Positions 1 through 8,829 of a stretch of 64,000 nt of DNA are shown here, one piece after another (within the stretch, counting starts at the first letter, position 1; every line of letters starts with the position of its first letter). Origin of the DNA: CAYJFD01 sp964369605 (GTDB taxonomy: Bacteria; Bacteroidota; Bacteroidia; Bacteroidales; UBA932); assembly GCA_964369605.1 (NCBI GenBank), contig CAYJFD010000004.1, positions 1 through 64,000 of the forward strand. Reading direction: 5' to 3'. The position numbers were made by a program, and so were the translations under genes. The notes under the pieces were generated by a model, which was not told the DNA's origin, ran no database searches, and was given only the letters and a program-made list of their open reading frames with translations.

Positions 1-971
1 AATCGTTGATAAGTGAGGTTAACCATATTCTCAGAATACATAGTTCCTGTCTGCAGCACATTCATATTATCTAAGGTGCTTTTTCTGACTAACAAATGCC
101 CATCTGAGAGAATATTTATATCATTATAACGTATGGTATCTACTACTGGGTTTAGATTATTATTAAGAGCTACCCTATATCTTAGGATATCAGAAACAGG
201 CTGTACATATATATCACCTATCGTATAGCGCGTGTGCGGCCTATATACTTGCGAAGATTCATTCCTAGTATAATTTCTTATCTCAACATCTAGTATAGCT
301 GAGTCCCTAACTATCGTAGTATCCGCACTAAAGAAAAAGTAATTTTTTGAAAATGAATAAAATCCTTCCTCTCTAAATATACTTGTCATACGCTCAGACT
401 CTTGTTCAAGTGCTGATTCTGAAAGATAATCCCCTGGCTTTACTAAACTAGCAGCAAGGTTCTCCTTATATATACTGTCTAGCACCTTATCAGCAATAGT
501 GTAGTTTATTTTCTTTATAGGATAACGTCTTCCTAAAGTCACATTATAATACACCATTGCTTTTTTATTTGCTAAAACTAGAGAATCACTAACTGTTGAG
601 TTAAAATAGCCTTGGTATTCCAAATGTTTCTGCATATTAACTTCACTATCTTCAAGTTTCAAGGAATCTAATACTACTGGTGCAATACCGACTTTTTGAA
701 CAAGCTTATCCCAAGACTTACCCTTTCCATTACTCCAGTTATACACGTTTATAAAAGGATTCCACGTTCCTATTATGTAAGAATTAGGTTTTTGATATAT
801 ATAAGATTCTATCTCTGAGGCATTATACTCAGGATTTTGCTCAATATTTGAAAACCTAACCTTGTTGTCCAATAAGCGGTATTCACCCTCTGGGATGACC
901 CTTGTCGAACTACAAGAGTAGATGAACAAAGCAGAAATTAATATGTATAAACAATGAGTTATAACTCGCAT
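1..971 (-). CDS. tamL: TamL-type BamA/TamA-family outer-membrane lipoprotein, C-terminus cut by window edge
   Basis: I read this frame directly; it is open from the ATG at 971 to the left edge (323 codons) and lacks its C-terminus. The product starts MRVITHCLYILISALFIYSC, a lipoprotein signal with the lipidation Cys near residue 20, followed by STRVIPEGEYRLLDNKV. A Cys then V-P-E-G-E-Y-x-L is typical of TamL, the lipidated TamA relative of Bacteroidetes. The next roughly 250 residues look like POTRA repeats; the expected C-terminal 16-strand barrel lies outside the window. The family inserts or helps assemble outer-membrane or envelope proteins together with TamB. A -7 motif sits at 1007-1000. 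It is divergent from arginine decarboxylase, with the RNA methylase one gene further on. Family assignment is good; the exact role is inferred. Confidence 0.8.
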   Translation of the reverse strand, partial: MRVITHCLYILISALFIYSCSSTRVIPEGEYRLLDNKVRFSNIEQNPEYNASEIESYIYQKPNSYIIGTWNPFINVYNWSNGKGKSWDKLVQKVGIAPVVLDSLKLEDSEVNMQKHLEYQGYFNSTVSDSLVLANKKAMVYYNVTLGRRYPIKKINYTIADKVLDSIYKENLAASLVKPGDYLSESALEQESERMTSIFREEGFYSFSKNYFFFSADTTIVRDSAILDVEIRNYTRNESSQVYRPHTRYTIGDIYVQPVSDILRYRVALNNNLNPVVDTIRYNDINILSDGHLLVRKSTLDNMNVLQTGTMYSENMVNLTYQR

Positions 972-999
972 AGTTGTTATGCTATCTAAAATAATTTTA

Positions 1000-1007
1000 C
1001 AAAAATA
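1000..1007 (-). promoter_or_regulatory. -7 promoter element for tamL
   Basis: Read on the minus strand this is TATTTTTG, matching the Bacteroidetes -7 consensus TAnnTTTG. It lies 29 bases from the tamL start codon. A second element facing the other way is at 1040-1047, so this is a divergent promoter region. No clear -33 TTTG was identified. Confidence 0.55.
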
Positions 1008-1039
1008 GGAAAAAGAAATGCAATATTAAAAAAGTAAGC

Positions 1040-1047
1040 TATATTTG
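1040..1047 (+). promoter_or_regulatory. -7 promoter element for arginine decarboxylase
   Basis: TATATTTG matches TAnnTTTG exactly and is followed by an AT-rich leader of about 60 bases before the start codon at 1117. Confidence 0.6.
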
Positions 1048-1116
1048 CAGTATAAAAAATCCGACACACTTAGATTGTAGATTTTAAATTAAAGTAACTA
1101 ACTTACATTACTCAAA

Positions 1117-2514
1117 ATGAAGAATAAGTATATCGATCTAATAGAGCAAACTTTTGAATTCCCACAAGAGGAGTTTAAGATTGAAGATGGGAGTCTACTC
1201 TTTAATGAGATTCCTATTATGGATGTTATTGAGCAATACGGTACTCCATTAAAAATTAGCTATCTTCCTAAGATTTCGTCTCAGATACAGAGAGCAAAAA
1301 GAATGTTCAATGTGGCTATGGCCAAGGTAGATTATCAAGGTGAATATCATTATTGCTACTGCACAAAAAGTTCACACTTCTCTTTTGTATTAGAAGAGGC
1401 CCTTAAAAATGGAATTCACATTGAAACTTCATCTGCTTTTGACTTTAACCTTATAGATGCACTTTATGAGGATGGCAAGGTAGATAAGGACTTATTCATT
1501 ATTTGTAATGGGTATAAGAAGAGTACATATATCGAGAACATCGCTGACCATATCAACAATGGCTGGAAAAACACTATTCCAGTTCTTGACAATATGTCTG
1601 AGTTTGAAACGCTTGATTCCAAGGTAGAACAGCCAGCCAGAATTGGCTTAAGAATCGCATCCGAGGAAGAGCCGAAGTTTGAATTCTATACTTCTCGTCT
1701 TGGTATAAGGTATTCGGATATCGTTCCTTTCTATAGAAATAAGATCAGTAAGAGTGATAAATTATCTCTTAAAATGCTTCATTTCTTTATCAATACAGGA
1801 ATAAGGGATAACGCCTACTACTGGAATGAGTTAAGAAAGTGTGTTAATGTATATTGTGACCTTAAAGCTATTTGTCCTGAACTAGATTCAATGAATATCG
1901 GTGGAGGTTTCCCTATTAGAAACTCACTTGTTAGTGATTATGAATATGAATATATGGCAGAAGAGATAGTTAGCCAAATTAAAAGTATTTGTCAACAACG
2001 TGGTGTTGAAGAACCAGATATCTTCACGGAGTTTGGCTCATACACAGTTGGCGAAAGCGGTGCGACTATCTTCTCTATTCTAGATGTTAAGCAGCAAAAT
2101 GACAGGGAACGCTGGTATATGATAGATAGCTCATTTATGACTACCCTACCTGATACTTGGGGTCTAAAGCAACGCTTCATCCTGCTCCCTATTAACAAAT
2201 GGGAGAACGAGTACCAAAGAGTATTCTTAGGAGGACTTACTTGTGATAGTCAGGATTATTATAATGCAGAGGCTCACGCCAATGCCATCTTCCTTCCAAG
2301 CATAAAAAGAGACGAAGAGGAACCACTATATTTAGGTTTCTTCCACACTGGTGCTTATCAGGAATCAGTAGGAGGCTACGGAGGAATACAGCACTGTCTT
2401 ATGCCTGCTCCAAAACATATCATCATAAACAGAGATGAGAATGGAGAGTACTACACTAAGCTTTTCAGTAAAGAGCAAACATACAAATCTATGTTAAAAA
2501 TCTTAGGATACTAA
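1117..2514 (+). CDS. speA: Biosynthetic arginine decarboxylase (fold type III, PLP), Bacteroidetes type
   Basis: PLP-dependent decarboxylase of the ornithine/DAP/arginine group with an alanine-racemase-like barrel. It would convert arginine to agmatine, the entry to polyamine synthesis, in the cytoplasm. The Schiff-base lysine is probably K84 in YCYCTKSSHF. A glycine-rich phosphate-binding stretch (MNIGGGFPI) and the C-terminal GGLTCDSQDYY, carrying the Cys-Asp pair that completes the active site across the dimer, are both present. At 465 aa it is full length for the compact Bacteroidetes form and much shorter than E. coli SpeA. The RNA methylase follows one base after the stop codon, so the two are probably cotranscribed. 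Substrate is assigned by resemblance to annotated Bacteroidetes arginine decarboxylases; another basic amino acid is possible. Confidence 0.8.
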   Translation: MKNKYIDLIEQTFEFPQEEFKIEDGSLLFNEIPIMDVIEQYGTPLKISYLPKISSQIQRAKRMFNVAMAKVDYQGEYHYCYCTKSSHFSFVLEEALKNGIHIETSSAFDFNLIDALYEDGKVDKDLFIICNGYKKSTYIENIADHINNGWKNTIPVLDNMSEFETLDSKVEQPARIGLRIASEEEPKFEFYTSRLGIRYSDIVPFYRNKISKSDKLSLKMLHFFINTGIRDNAYYWNELRKCVNVYCDLKAICPELDSMNIGGGFPIRNSLVSDYEYEYMAEEIVSQIKSICQQRGVEEPDIFTEFGSYTVGESGATIFSILDVKQQNDRERWYMIDSSFMTTLPDTWGLKQRFILLPINKWENEYQRVFLGGLTCDSQDYYNAEAHANAIFLPSIKRDEEEPLYLGFFHTGAYQESVGGYGGIQHCLMPAPKHIIINRDENGEYYTKLFSKEQTYKSMLKILGY

Positions 2515-2515
2515 A

Positions 2516-3226
2516 ATGATCTCTAAGTCAGAAATATCATTAGTTCGTTCGTTAAACCAAAAGAAATATAGGGATGCGAACGGACTTTTTGTTGTAGAAG
2601 GAGAAAAACTTGTTAATGAGGCTATCAGTAGCAAGCAAGAGATTAAGCATATTTTCAAGATAGAGGATATCGGAGAAGAGAATATGAAAAAAATCAGTCA
2701 CCTTAGCACCCCATCTCCTATTCTAGCTGTTATTAAGAAACCTCAAAGAAAAGATATTGAATATAAGTGTTCTGGATTATCACTTGCGCTTGATTCAATC
2801 CGTGATCCAGGTAACCTTGGAACTATCATTCGCATAGCTGACTGGTTTGGCATAGACAGAATCTATGCATCAAAAGACACAGTAGATGTGTATAATTCAA
2901 AGGTTAGCCAAGCTTCTATGGGAGCGATTTTCCGAAAGGAAGTCATTTACACTTCTCTTGAGGACCTAGTAAACTTTTACCTAAAGAATGATGCTCAGGT
3001 ATATGGAACTTTCCTAGATGGAGAGAACATTTATAAAAAAGAGCTGAGTAGCGAAAAATCTTTGATTATTATGGGTAATGAAAGTCGTGGTATAAGCTCT
3101 GAACTTGACTCGATAATTAATCAGCGTCTTCTTATTCCGTGTTTTCCTATCGGAAGTCAATCATCAGAATCACTGAATGTAGCCATAGCATGCTCTATCG
3201 TGTGCTCGGAATTTAGAAGGCTCTAG
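2516..3226 (+). CDS. TrmH/SpoU-family RNA 2'-O-methyltransferase
   Basis: SAM-dependent RNA ribose methylase. The N-terminal part (residues about 1-75; QKKYRDANGLFVVEGEKLVNEA) matches the substrate-binding domain of SpoU enzymes. The C-terminal trefoil-knot domain carries all three family motifs: GNLGTIIRIADWFGI, IIMGNESRGIS and IPCFPIGSQSSESLNVAIA. Length of 236 aa is normal. The RNA target (rRNA or tRNA position) cannot be read from the sequence. It follows the decarboxylase directly and overlaps rfbC tail to tail by 14 bases. Closeness to tamL is, from memory, a recurring arrangement in this phylum. Confidence 0.88.
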   Translation: MISKSEISLVRSLNQKKYRDANGLFVVEGEKLVNEAISSKQEIKHIFKIEDIGEENMKKISHLSTPSPILAVIKKPQRKDIEYKCSGLSLALDSIRDPGNLGTIIRIADWFGIDRIYASKDTVDVYNSKVSQASMGAIFRKEVIYTSLEDLVNFYLKNDAQVYGTFLDGENIYKKELSSEKSLIIMGNESRGISSELDSIINQRLLIPCFPIGSQSSESLNVAIACSIVCSEFRRL

Positions 3227-3767
3227 TTTTAAGATATTGCTCCAAACTTGGAGCAATACCATCCTTTGGGGAAACAACAGTATCCTCAGCACTTAAACCC
3301 CAATTTATAGCTAGCTTAGGGTCGGACCACAATATCGCCCCTTCGTGACCAGGAGCATAAAATTCGTCACATTTATACTGTAAGATAGCTGTGTCACTAA
3401 GTGTACTAAATCCATGGGCAAAACCCTTTGGTATAAATAGCTGTTTATTATTTTCTTCGCTTAATTCAACACTGAAGTATTGTAAAAATGTGGGAGAATC
3501 CTCCCTTAAATCTACCGCAACATCTAATATTCTCCCCTGAACACAGCGAACTAATTTACTCTGTGCCTTTGAGTTGAGTTGAAAGTGCAGTCCTCTTATC
3601 ACTCCGTATTTAGATTTAGATTGATTCTCCTGAACGAAATGGATCTTACCAATTTTTTCATCAAACTCTCTTTGAGAAAATGATTCGTAAAAATACCCCC
3701 TGTCATCCCTAAAAATTTTAGGTTCAATAAGATACAAGTCTTTTATATTCGTTTGAATTATGTCCAT
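3213..3767 (-). CDS. rfbC: dTDP-4-dehydrorhamnose 3,5-epimerase
   Basis: Cupin-fold epimerase that converts dTDP-4-keto-6-deoxyglucose to dTDP-4-keto-rhamnose for cell-surface polysaccharide. Signature stretches are present: IEPKIFRDDRGYFYESFS, the catalytic-His segment VIRGLHFQ, GRILDVAVDLR and FIPKGFAHGFSTLSDTA. I chose the start at 3767 (MDIIQTNIKDL) over the ATG at 3788, because the longer version would begin inside the -7 element at 3795-3788 and the family usually begins about here. The product is 184 aa, normal. No rfbA, rfbB or rfbD lies nearby, so this is an isolated member of its pathway. Confidence 0.9.
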   Translation of the reverse strand: MDIIQTNIKDLYLIEPKIFRDDRGYFYESFSQREFDEKIGKIHFVQENQSKSKYGVIRGLHFQLNSKAQSKLVRCVQGRILDVAVDLREDSPTFLQYFSVELSEENNKQLFIPKGFAHGFSTLSDTAILQYKCDEFYAPGHEGAILWSDPKLAINWGLSAEDTVVSPKDGIAPSLEQYLKTRAF

Positions 3768-3787
3768 TTTTAATACTTTTGTAAGCA

Positions 3788-3795
3788 CAAAGATA
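3788..3795 (-). promoter_or_regulatory. -7 promoter element for rfbC
   Basis: Minus-strand TATCTTTG, an exact TAnnTTTG match 20 bases from the chosen start. Its position excludes the longer upstream start. It is paired with an opposite-facing element at 3803-3810. Confidence 0.6.
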
Positions 3796-3802
3796 ATTTA
3801 TA

Positions 3803-3810
3803 TATCTTTG
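3803..3810 (+). promoter_or_regulatory. -7 promoter element for the secreted amidase gene
   Basis: Plus-strand TATCTTTG, 24 bases before the ATG at 3835. It lies inside the longest open frame (from 3760), which supports the later start. Confidence 0.6.
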
Positions 3811-3834
3811 TATACAATATATATACATAGAAGA

Positions 3835-6717
3835 ATGAAACGCTCAATATATCTAAAATTAATACTATCTATTTTTACACTTTTTAGTTTACAACTTTTT
3901 GCTCAAGAACAAGAGGTTAGCAGAGTCATAGACCCAGGCCAATTTAAAGATATCCAGGAATACACTCACTCCTATCTTAGACATAGTGCTGTGGTAAAAG
4001 ACCCCATAAGAATAATTGAAGCTAGGATTTTCACAAAAAAAAGATTGGAATTAACTTTCTCACGTAGTCTTTCTGAGTATCCACTAAGAGATGCAGATAT
4101 AAAGATGATCTATGATATAGCTGAGGCATACATACCTGAAAAATTTGAAAAATATACCTTGATTCTTAAATGTATTAATAAAGACATTAATATTCTTTCC
4201 TCTGATTATTTCTCGAACCATAAAGATACAAGATTCAAACATAAGTATGAAGAAGATGATAACTGGATTGAAGAAGCAGATCAAGTATATAAGATTAGCA
4301 AGGGCCTTAACGACAAGCATATTGCCTTGTGGCACTCTCACGGTTACTACTGGGAACAAGATGAAACTCGTTGGGAGTGGCAAAGAGCTAGACTGATGCT
4401 AACTGTAGAGGATCTCTTCACTCAAAGTTTTGTGCTGCCATATATTGCCCCTATGCTAGAAAACGCTGGAGCTAGAGTGATAATACCTAGAGAAAGGGAC
4501 ACACGAACTGAAGAGGTAATAGTGGATGAAGTCGCTACTGGCTGGAAAAAAAGCGAATACCCTGGATTCGCTGACACAAAGGAATATTATGTTTTTGGAG
4601 AAAATCCTTTTACTATGGGTACTGCCTTCTATAGAGAAACTGTTCCATACAAACGAGAAGTAAAGAATATTTCAAATATCAGCTCGTATTTCTGGTATCC
4701 GGACATACCAGAGAGTGGGACTTATGGAGTATATATTAGTTATCAAAGCCTAGAAAATAGCAGTAAGTGCGCAGAATATATTTTGAACTATTCAGGAGGT
4801 GAAAAGACATTTATCATAGATCAAACGATGGGAGGATCGACTTGGGTATATTTAGGTCACTATCCTTTCGATAAAGGTAAAACTGGTCAAGGATTGATTC
4901 TATTCAACTCTACTCCTAAAAAGCACAAGCACGTTAAAGGTAGCGTTGTAAGCGCAGATGCTGCTCGTTTTGGAGGAGGTATGGGAAATATAGCTAGAGG
5001 CTATGAGGACAAAGTGAGTGGCTACCCTCGTTTTGCTGAGGCTTCCCGCTACTATCTTCAATGGTCAGGACTTGACACTAGTGTCTACTCTCCTACCGGT
5101 AATAAGAGTGACTATATAGACGATTACACTTCAAGGGGACACTGGGTAAACTCCTTGATAGAAGACTATAATATTCCTATTGACCTTTCTCTTGCGATCC
5201 ATACAGATGCAGGTGTAAAGCAGTCTGACACTATTGTAGGTACTCTTGCTATGTACTCTTCCTTATCCTACGAAGAAGAAAGTGAATATATCAATGGGGT
5301 ATCAAGGGATATTGCTAGAGAATTTGCAGATATAGTGCAGACACAAATAATAAAAGATGTGGAGGCAAATTTCGATGTGGACTGGACACGCAGAGGCCTA
5401 TGGGATAGGCGCTACTTAGAGACTAGAATACCAAAAGTTCCTGCGATACTAGTTGAAATGCTTTCGCATCAAAACCTAGCAGATATGAAGCTCGGACACG
5501 ATCCTAAATTCAAATTTGTAATATCTCGCGCTATCTATAAAGGAGTCCTTAAGTTCCTAGCCTATAGTGAGGATGAAAAATATGTTGTTCAGCCACTTCC
5601 TGTTGAAAACTTTAGTATTGAGCTAGATATAAAAGATAAGAACAATCAAGCAAATGCTATTCTTAGTTGGGATGAAGTACTAGATCCTCTAGAAAAGAGT
5701 GCCAAACCGTCTCATTACATTGTCTACACCCGTAAGTCAGACCCCAAAGACAGCTTAACTCCTCTAAATAGTTTTGACCAAGGAATACTATGTAAGGACA
5801 ATAAGCTTACTCTTGCTCTTAGTCCCGGTGTAATCTACTCATATAAAGTAGTAGCAGTAAATAAGGGTGGTCATAGCTTCCCTAGTGAAACTCTTTGTGC
5901 CTATATTTCTCCTGAGAACACTAAAAAAACAGCACTAATAGTTAACGCTTTCACACGCCTTGATGCACCTGAATCCTTTATGTCATTTGAGAATAATATG
6001 GCAGGTTTTAGAAGTGACTTTGATGCAGGTGTGCAATATGGCTACAGTACCTCATTGATAGGAGAGCAATATGAATACAATACGAATATACCTTGGAGAA
6101 GCGATGACGATCCCGGTTATGGTGCTAGCAGTAGTGAATACGAAACTAAAGTAATAGCTGGAAACACTATGGATTATCCTGTCCTCCACGCTAGAGCATT
6201 GGCCCTACTTGGATATAACGTAGCATCTAGTAGTATCGGAGCAGAAAATAAAAATGAGTATACACTTATAGATTTGATACTAGGCAAAGAATTAGATATT
6301 CCAGAAAACGAAATAACCAATCTTATTTCTAAGTGTGATAACTTTTTAATATCTGGTGAATATATTAGTGAAAACAATGAAGATTTCCTACATAGCACTT
6401 TACTAATAAACGATATGAAAGAATGGGCTTCTTCCGAAGGCAAGGTGATATCATCTCTAGATCCTAGCACTTCTTTTTCTTTCTACACTAAGCCAAATGA
6501 GGCTATATATTTTATTGAGTCACCAAGTGGATTTGATTCTGCTCTTCAAGACGGAGAAACTATTCTGGAGTATCCAGACACAGGAATTAGTGCAGGGGTA
6601 AAGAATCAAACTGACGATGTGACTATATTTGTTCTAGGTTTTCCTATAGAGTCCCTAAAAGAGCAAAGATCGATTAATACCCTATTTAGAACTATCCTTC
6701 TTTCTACAGATATCTAG
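3835..6717 (+). CDS. Secreted N-acetylmuramoyl-L-alanine amidase-like protein with inserted golvesin-like domain and FN3 (the 'xanthan lyase'-annotated family)
   Basis: The protein is 960 aa from the ATG at 3835 and opens with a signal peptide ending ...LQLFAQ. Amidase_3-type zinc residues appear in two separated blocks: H169 (in WHSHGYYW) and E220 (in IIPRERDT), then H456 (in LAIHTDAG) and E541 (in AILVEMLSHQN). Between them, at about 262-375, lies a beta-rich segment (SSYFWYPDIPESGTYGVYIS...) resembling the golvesin C-terminal domain. A fibronectin III-like segment covers about 600-700, and the last 250 residues are not recognised. The likely activity is cutting the stem peptide from peptidoglycan in the periplasm. 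Homologues are often labelled xanthan lyase, which the zinc motifs do not support. Its last 36 bases overlap the convergent helicase gene. Confidence 0.72.
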   Translation: MKRSIYLKLILSIFTLFSLQLFAQEQEVSRVIDPGQFKDIQEYTHSYLRHSAVVKDPIRIIEARIFTKKRLELTFSRSLSEYPLRDADIKMIYDIAEAYIPEKFEKYTLILKCINKDINILSSDYFSNHKDTRFKHKYEEDDNWIEEADQVYKISKGLNDKHIALWHSHGYYWEQDETRWEWQRARLMLTVEDLFTQSFVLPYIAPMLENAGARVIIPRERDTRTEEVIVDEVATGWKKSEYPGFADTKEYYVFGENPFTMGTAFYRETVPYKREVKNISNISSYFWYPDIPESGTYGVYISYQSLENSSKCAEYILNYSGGEKTFIIDQTMGGSTWVYLGHYPFDKGKTGQGLILFNSTPKKHKHVKGSVVSADAARFGGGMGNIARGYEDKVSGYPRFAEASRYYLQWSGLDTSVYSPTGNKSDYIDDYTSRGHWVNSLIEDYNIPIDLSLAIHTDAGVKQSDTIVGTLAMYSSLSYEEESEYINGVSRDIAREFADIVQTQIIKDVEANFDVDWTRRGLWDRRYLETRIPKVPAILVEMLSHQNLADMKLGHDPKFKFVISRAIYKGVLKFLAYSEDEKYVVQPLPVENFSIELDIKDKNNQANAILSWDEVLDPLEKSAKPSHYIVYTRKSDPKDSLTPLNSFDQGILCKDNKLTLALSPGVIYSYKVVAVNKGGHSFPSETLCAYISPENTKKTALIVNAFTRLDAPESFMSFENNMAGFRSDFDAGVQYGYSTSLIGEQYEYNTNIPWRSDDDPGYGASSSEYETKVIAGNTMDYPVLHARALALLGYNVASSSIGAENKNEYTLIDLILGKELDIPENEITNLISKCDNFLISGEYISENNEDFLHSTLLINDMKEWASSEGKVISSLDPSTSFSFYTKPNEAIYFIESPSGFDSALQDGETILEYPDTGISAGVKNQTDDVTIFVLGFPIESLKEQRSINTLFRTILLSTDI

Positions 6718-8817
6718 TACTTCCTGGCCATACTTCTCAATAAATACCTCACCCACCCCTTTAATAGATGCTAAATCGTCAAGATTAAGTGGTAGAGTAT
6801 TACTTATAGCTATCAAGGTTTTACTATGTGTTATACAATATGCTGGTATTCCTAGGTGCTTAGACTGCTTACTGCGCCAAGCTCTTAGCTCCTCATAAAT
6901 ATCAATATTCGTAGACACATCCACCTCGTCTTCTGAAGTAATTCTATTTTTAGGTTTTGCTGCCTTAGGGAATAACTTTTCCTTTCTGGCATCCATAGTT
7001 TCTAAAATTATTTTTGCCTTATTCTCAAGAAAGGCTTGCATTTCAAAGCCATTCTCCGCAATATAGGCCCAAAGCTTTAGTTTTAGTGCTAGTTCTGACA
7101 AAAAGACAGTAATGTTTTCCTTATACCTTTTTGATTTAACTTGTGAGTCAAAACTAAGAGAGGTAAATTTATGGAGCACTGGAACTATTGACTCATTTAG
7201 CTTAGAACTGAAGTAATTTGAGGCTTTTAAGAGTCTTTCTTTTAAATATGTATCTTCCTGATTCCCCTTTTTTACTAGCTTTACAAGAGTTCTATTAAAT
7301 GTATTTGAAACAGTGAAAATCTCATCGTGTAAAATTTGTTTTAACGATGAGAACTCAGAGAATACTGTATCTGGGAGCTCAGTTACTGAATCTTTAAACA
7401 AAAAATAAAGAGACTCATAGTATATTTTTAGCACACTCAAATCAAAGACATCAACAAGTAACTGCTTGCAGAATTCATTCTTATCATCATCTAAATGAGC
7501 ATCTGAAGGTAAAGCCTCTCGTACCTGCCCAGAAAATCCAGAAACCAAAGAATCACTAATTATGGAACTTGGCCCTATGGGAGATCTAAGAATTATTCCC
7601 TCTAGGCTCCTGCAGCGACTTAGAGCTACATATACCTGGCCATGACTAAAAGAGGCTTGTGCGTCGATTATTACATTATCAAATGTTAGACCTTGACTTT
7701 TATGGATGGTTATAGCCCAAGCTAATTTAAGAGGATATTGATAGAATAAGCCCTCGATATCAGAAATAATTGATTTAGTGTTTTCATCTATCGTATATTT
7801 TAAATTTTCCCAAAAATCTATTTCTACCGTAACCTCTTTTCCGTCTTGAGTTCGAACTAAAATATAGTCCTGATCTATTTCCTCGACTGTACCTAATGTT
7901 CCATTCACATAATCACGCTCAGGCTTTAGATCATTCTTTGTGAACATTACCTGCGCTCCGCATTTAAGATTTAATATGGGATCTTGGGGATACAAATATT
8001 CAGGGAAATTATCTACGATCTTTGCTTTAAATATATAATTTTCGCCCTCAAGCTCAGCTAGTTTTTTCTCATTAATAGAATCTGCTATCCTATTATGAGT
8101 TGTAAGAACAATACTATTTTGATAATCACTAGGCTCTAGGTTCTTTTTATAACGAGAATTTAACTTTTCTCTCAAGGCCGTTGTCATCTTATTGTCACGT
8201 ACAGCTTCTAATAAGTTAATGAATTCAGAGTCACTTTGTCTATATATTTTGTCTAATTCAATACTTATGTAGGGATTATTCGTCAGAACCTTACTATCAA
8301 AAAAATATGGAGAAGCATAATGACTTCTTAGCATGTCCCACTCTTGTTCTCTTACAACTGGAGGTAACTGATGAACATCTCCGATCATCAATACTTGCAC
8401 CCCTCCAAACGGTAAAGGACTCTTTCTCACCCTTTTTAGTAGAGAATCTATTTGATCTAATAGATCTGCTCTAAGCATACTAACCTCATCGATAATAATT
8501 AATTCTAATGAACGTATTATCTTTAGTTTAGTTTTTCGTAGTTTCTGTCCTCCATTAGGCATAAAGGCCTGAGTATGTTCATAATCTGGCAAACATACAC
8601 CAAAAGGTAATTGAAAGAATGAATGAAGTGTAAGTCCGCCAGCATTTATCGCAGCGATACCTGTTGGGGCTAATACGACTAATCTCTTTGGGGATGTTTT
8701 GACTATTTCTCTTAGAAATGTTGTCTTCCCTGTTCCTGCCCTTCCAGTTAGAAAGACATTTCTAGAAGTACAGTTAATATACTCCCTGGCTAGTTCTATC
8801 TTCTCGTTTACTTCCAC
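6682..8817 (-). CDS. PIF1/RecD-like superfamily 1 helicase with C-terminal HRDC domain
   Basis: ATP-driven DNA helicase. Walker A is FLTGRAGTGKTT (about residues 24-35), Walker B is LELIIIDEVSML, and the Q-loop region is GGVQVLMIGDVHQLPPV. The late SF1 motif LAWAITIHKSQGLTFDNVIID with VYVALSRCRSLEGI is typical of PIF1/RecD helicases. Residues about 640-711 form an HRDC fold (LRAWRSKQSKHLGIPAYCI ... LASIKGVGEVFIEKYG), a nucleic-acid-binding module normally found on RecQ or RNase D. The middle (440-630) is not recognised. It is the last gene of a minus-strand unit with recQ and a lipoprotein gene, 12 bases after the latter. A role in replication or recombination repair is inferred. Confidence 0.85.
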   Translation of the reverse strand: MEVNEKIELAREYINCTSRNVFLTGRAGTGKTTFLREIVKTSPKRLVVLAPTGIAAINAGGLTLHSFFQLPFGVCLPDYEHTQAFMPNGGQKLRKTKLKIIRSLELIIIDEVSMLRADLLDQIDSLLKRVRKSPLPFGGVQVLMIGDVHQLPPVVREQEWDMLRSHYASPYFFDSKVLTNNPYISIELDKIYRQSDSEFINLLEAVRDNKMTTALREKLNSRYKKNLEPSDYQNSIVLTTHNRIADSINEKKLAELEGENYIFKAKIVDNFPEYLYPQDPILNLKCGAQVMFTKNDLKPERDYVNGTLGTVEEIDQDYILVRTQDGKEVTVEIDFWENLKYTIDENTKSIISDIEGLFYQYPLKLAWAITIHKSQGLTFDNVIIDAQASFSHGQVYVALSRCRSLEGIILRSPIGPSSIISDSLVSGFSGQVREALPSDAHLDDDKNEFCKQLLVDVFDLSVLKIYYESLYFLFKDSVTELPDTVFSEFSSLKQILHDEIFTVSNTFNRTLVKLVKKGNQEDTYLKERLLKASNYFSSKLNESIVPVLHKFTSLSFDSQVKSKRYKENITVFLSELALKLKLWAYIAENGFEMQAFLENKAKIILETMDARKEKLFPKAAKPKNRITSEDEVDVSTNIDIYEELRAWRSKQSKHLGIPAYCITHSKTLIAISNTLPLNLDDLASIKGVGEVFIEKYGQEVLDICRKKDSSK

Positions 8818-8829
8818 GTTATACTTAGA

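Noticed and set aside
4084..4383. Minus-strand frame of 99 aa opposite the amidase gene
   Set aside because: It lies fully inside a gene with clear motifs, has no recognisable domain and no promoter; I treat it as a shadow. The same applies to the other antisense frames inside known genes.
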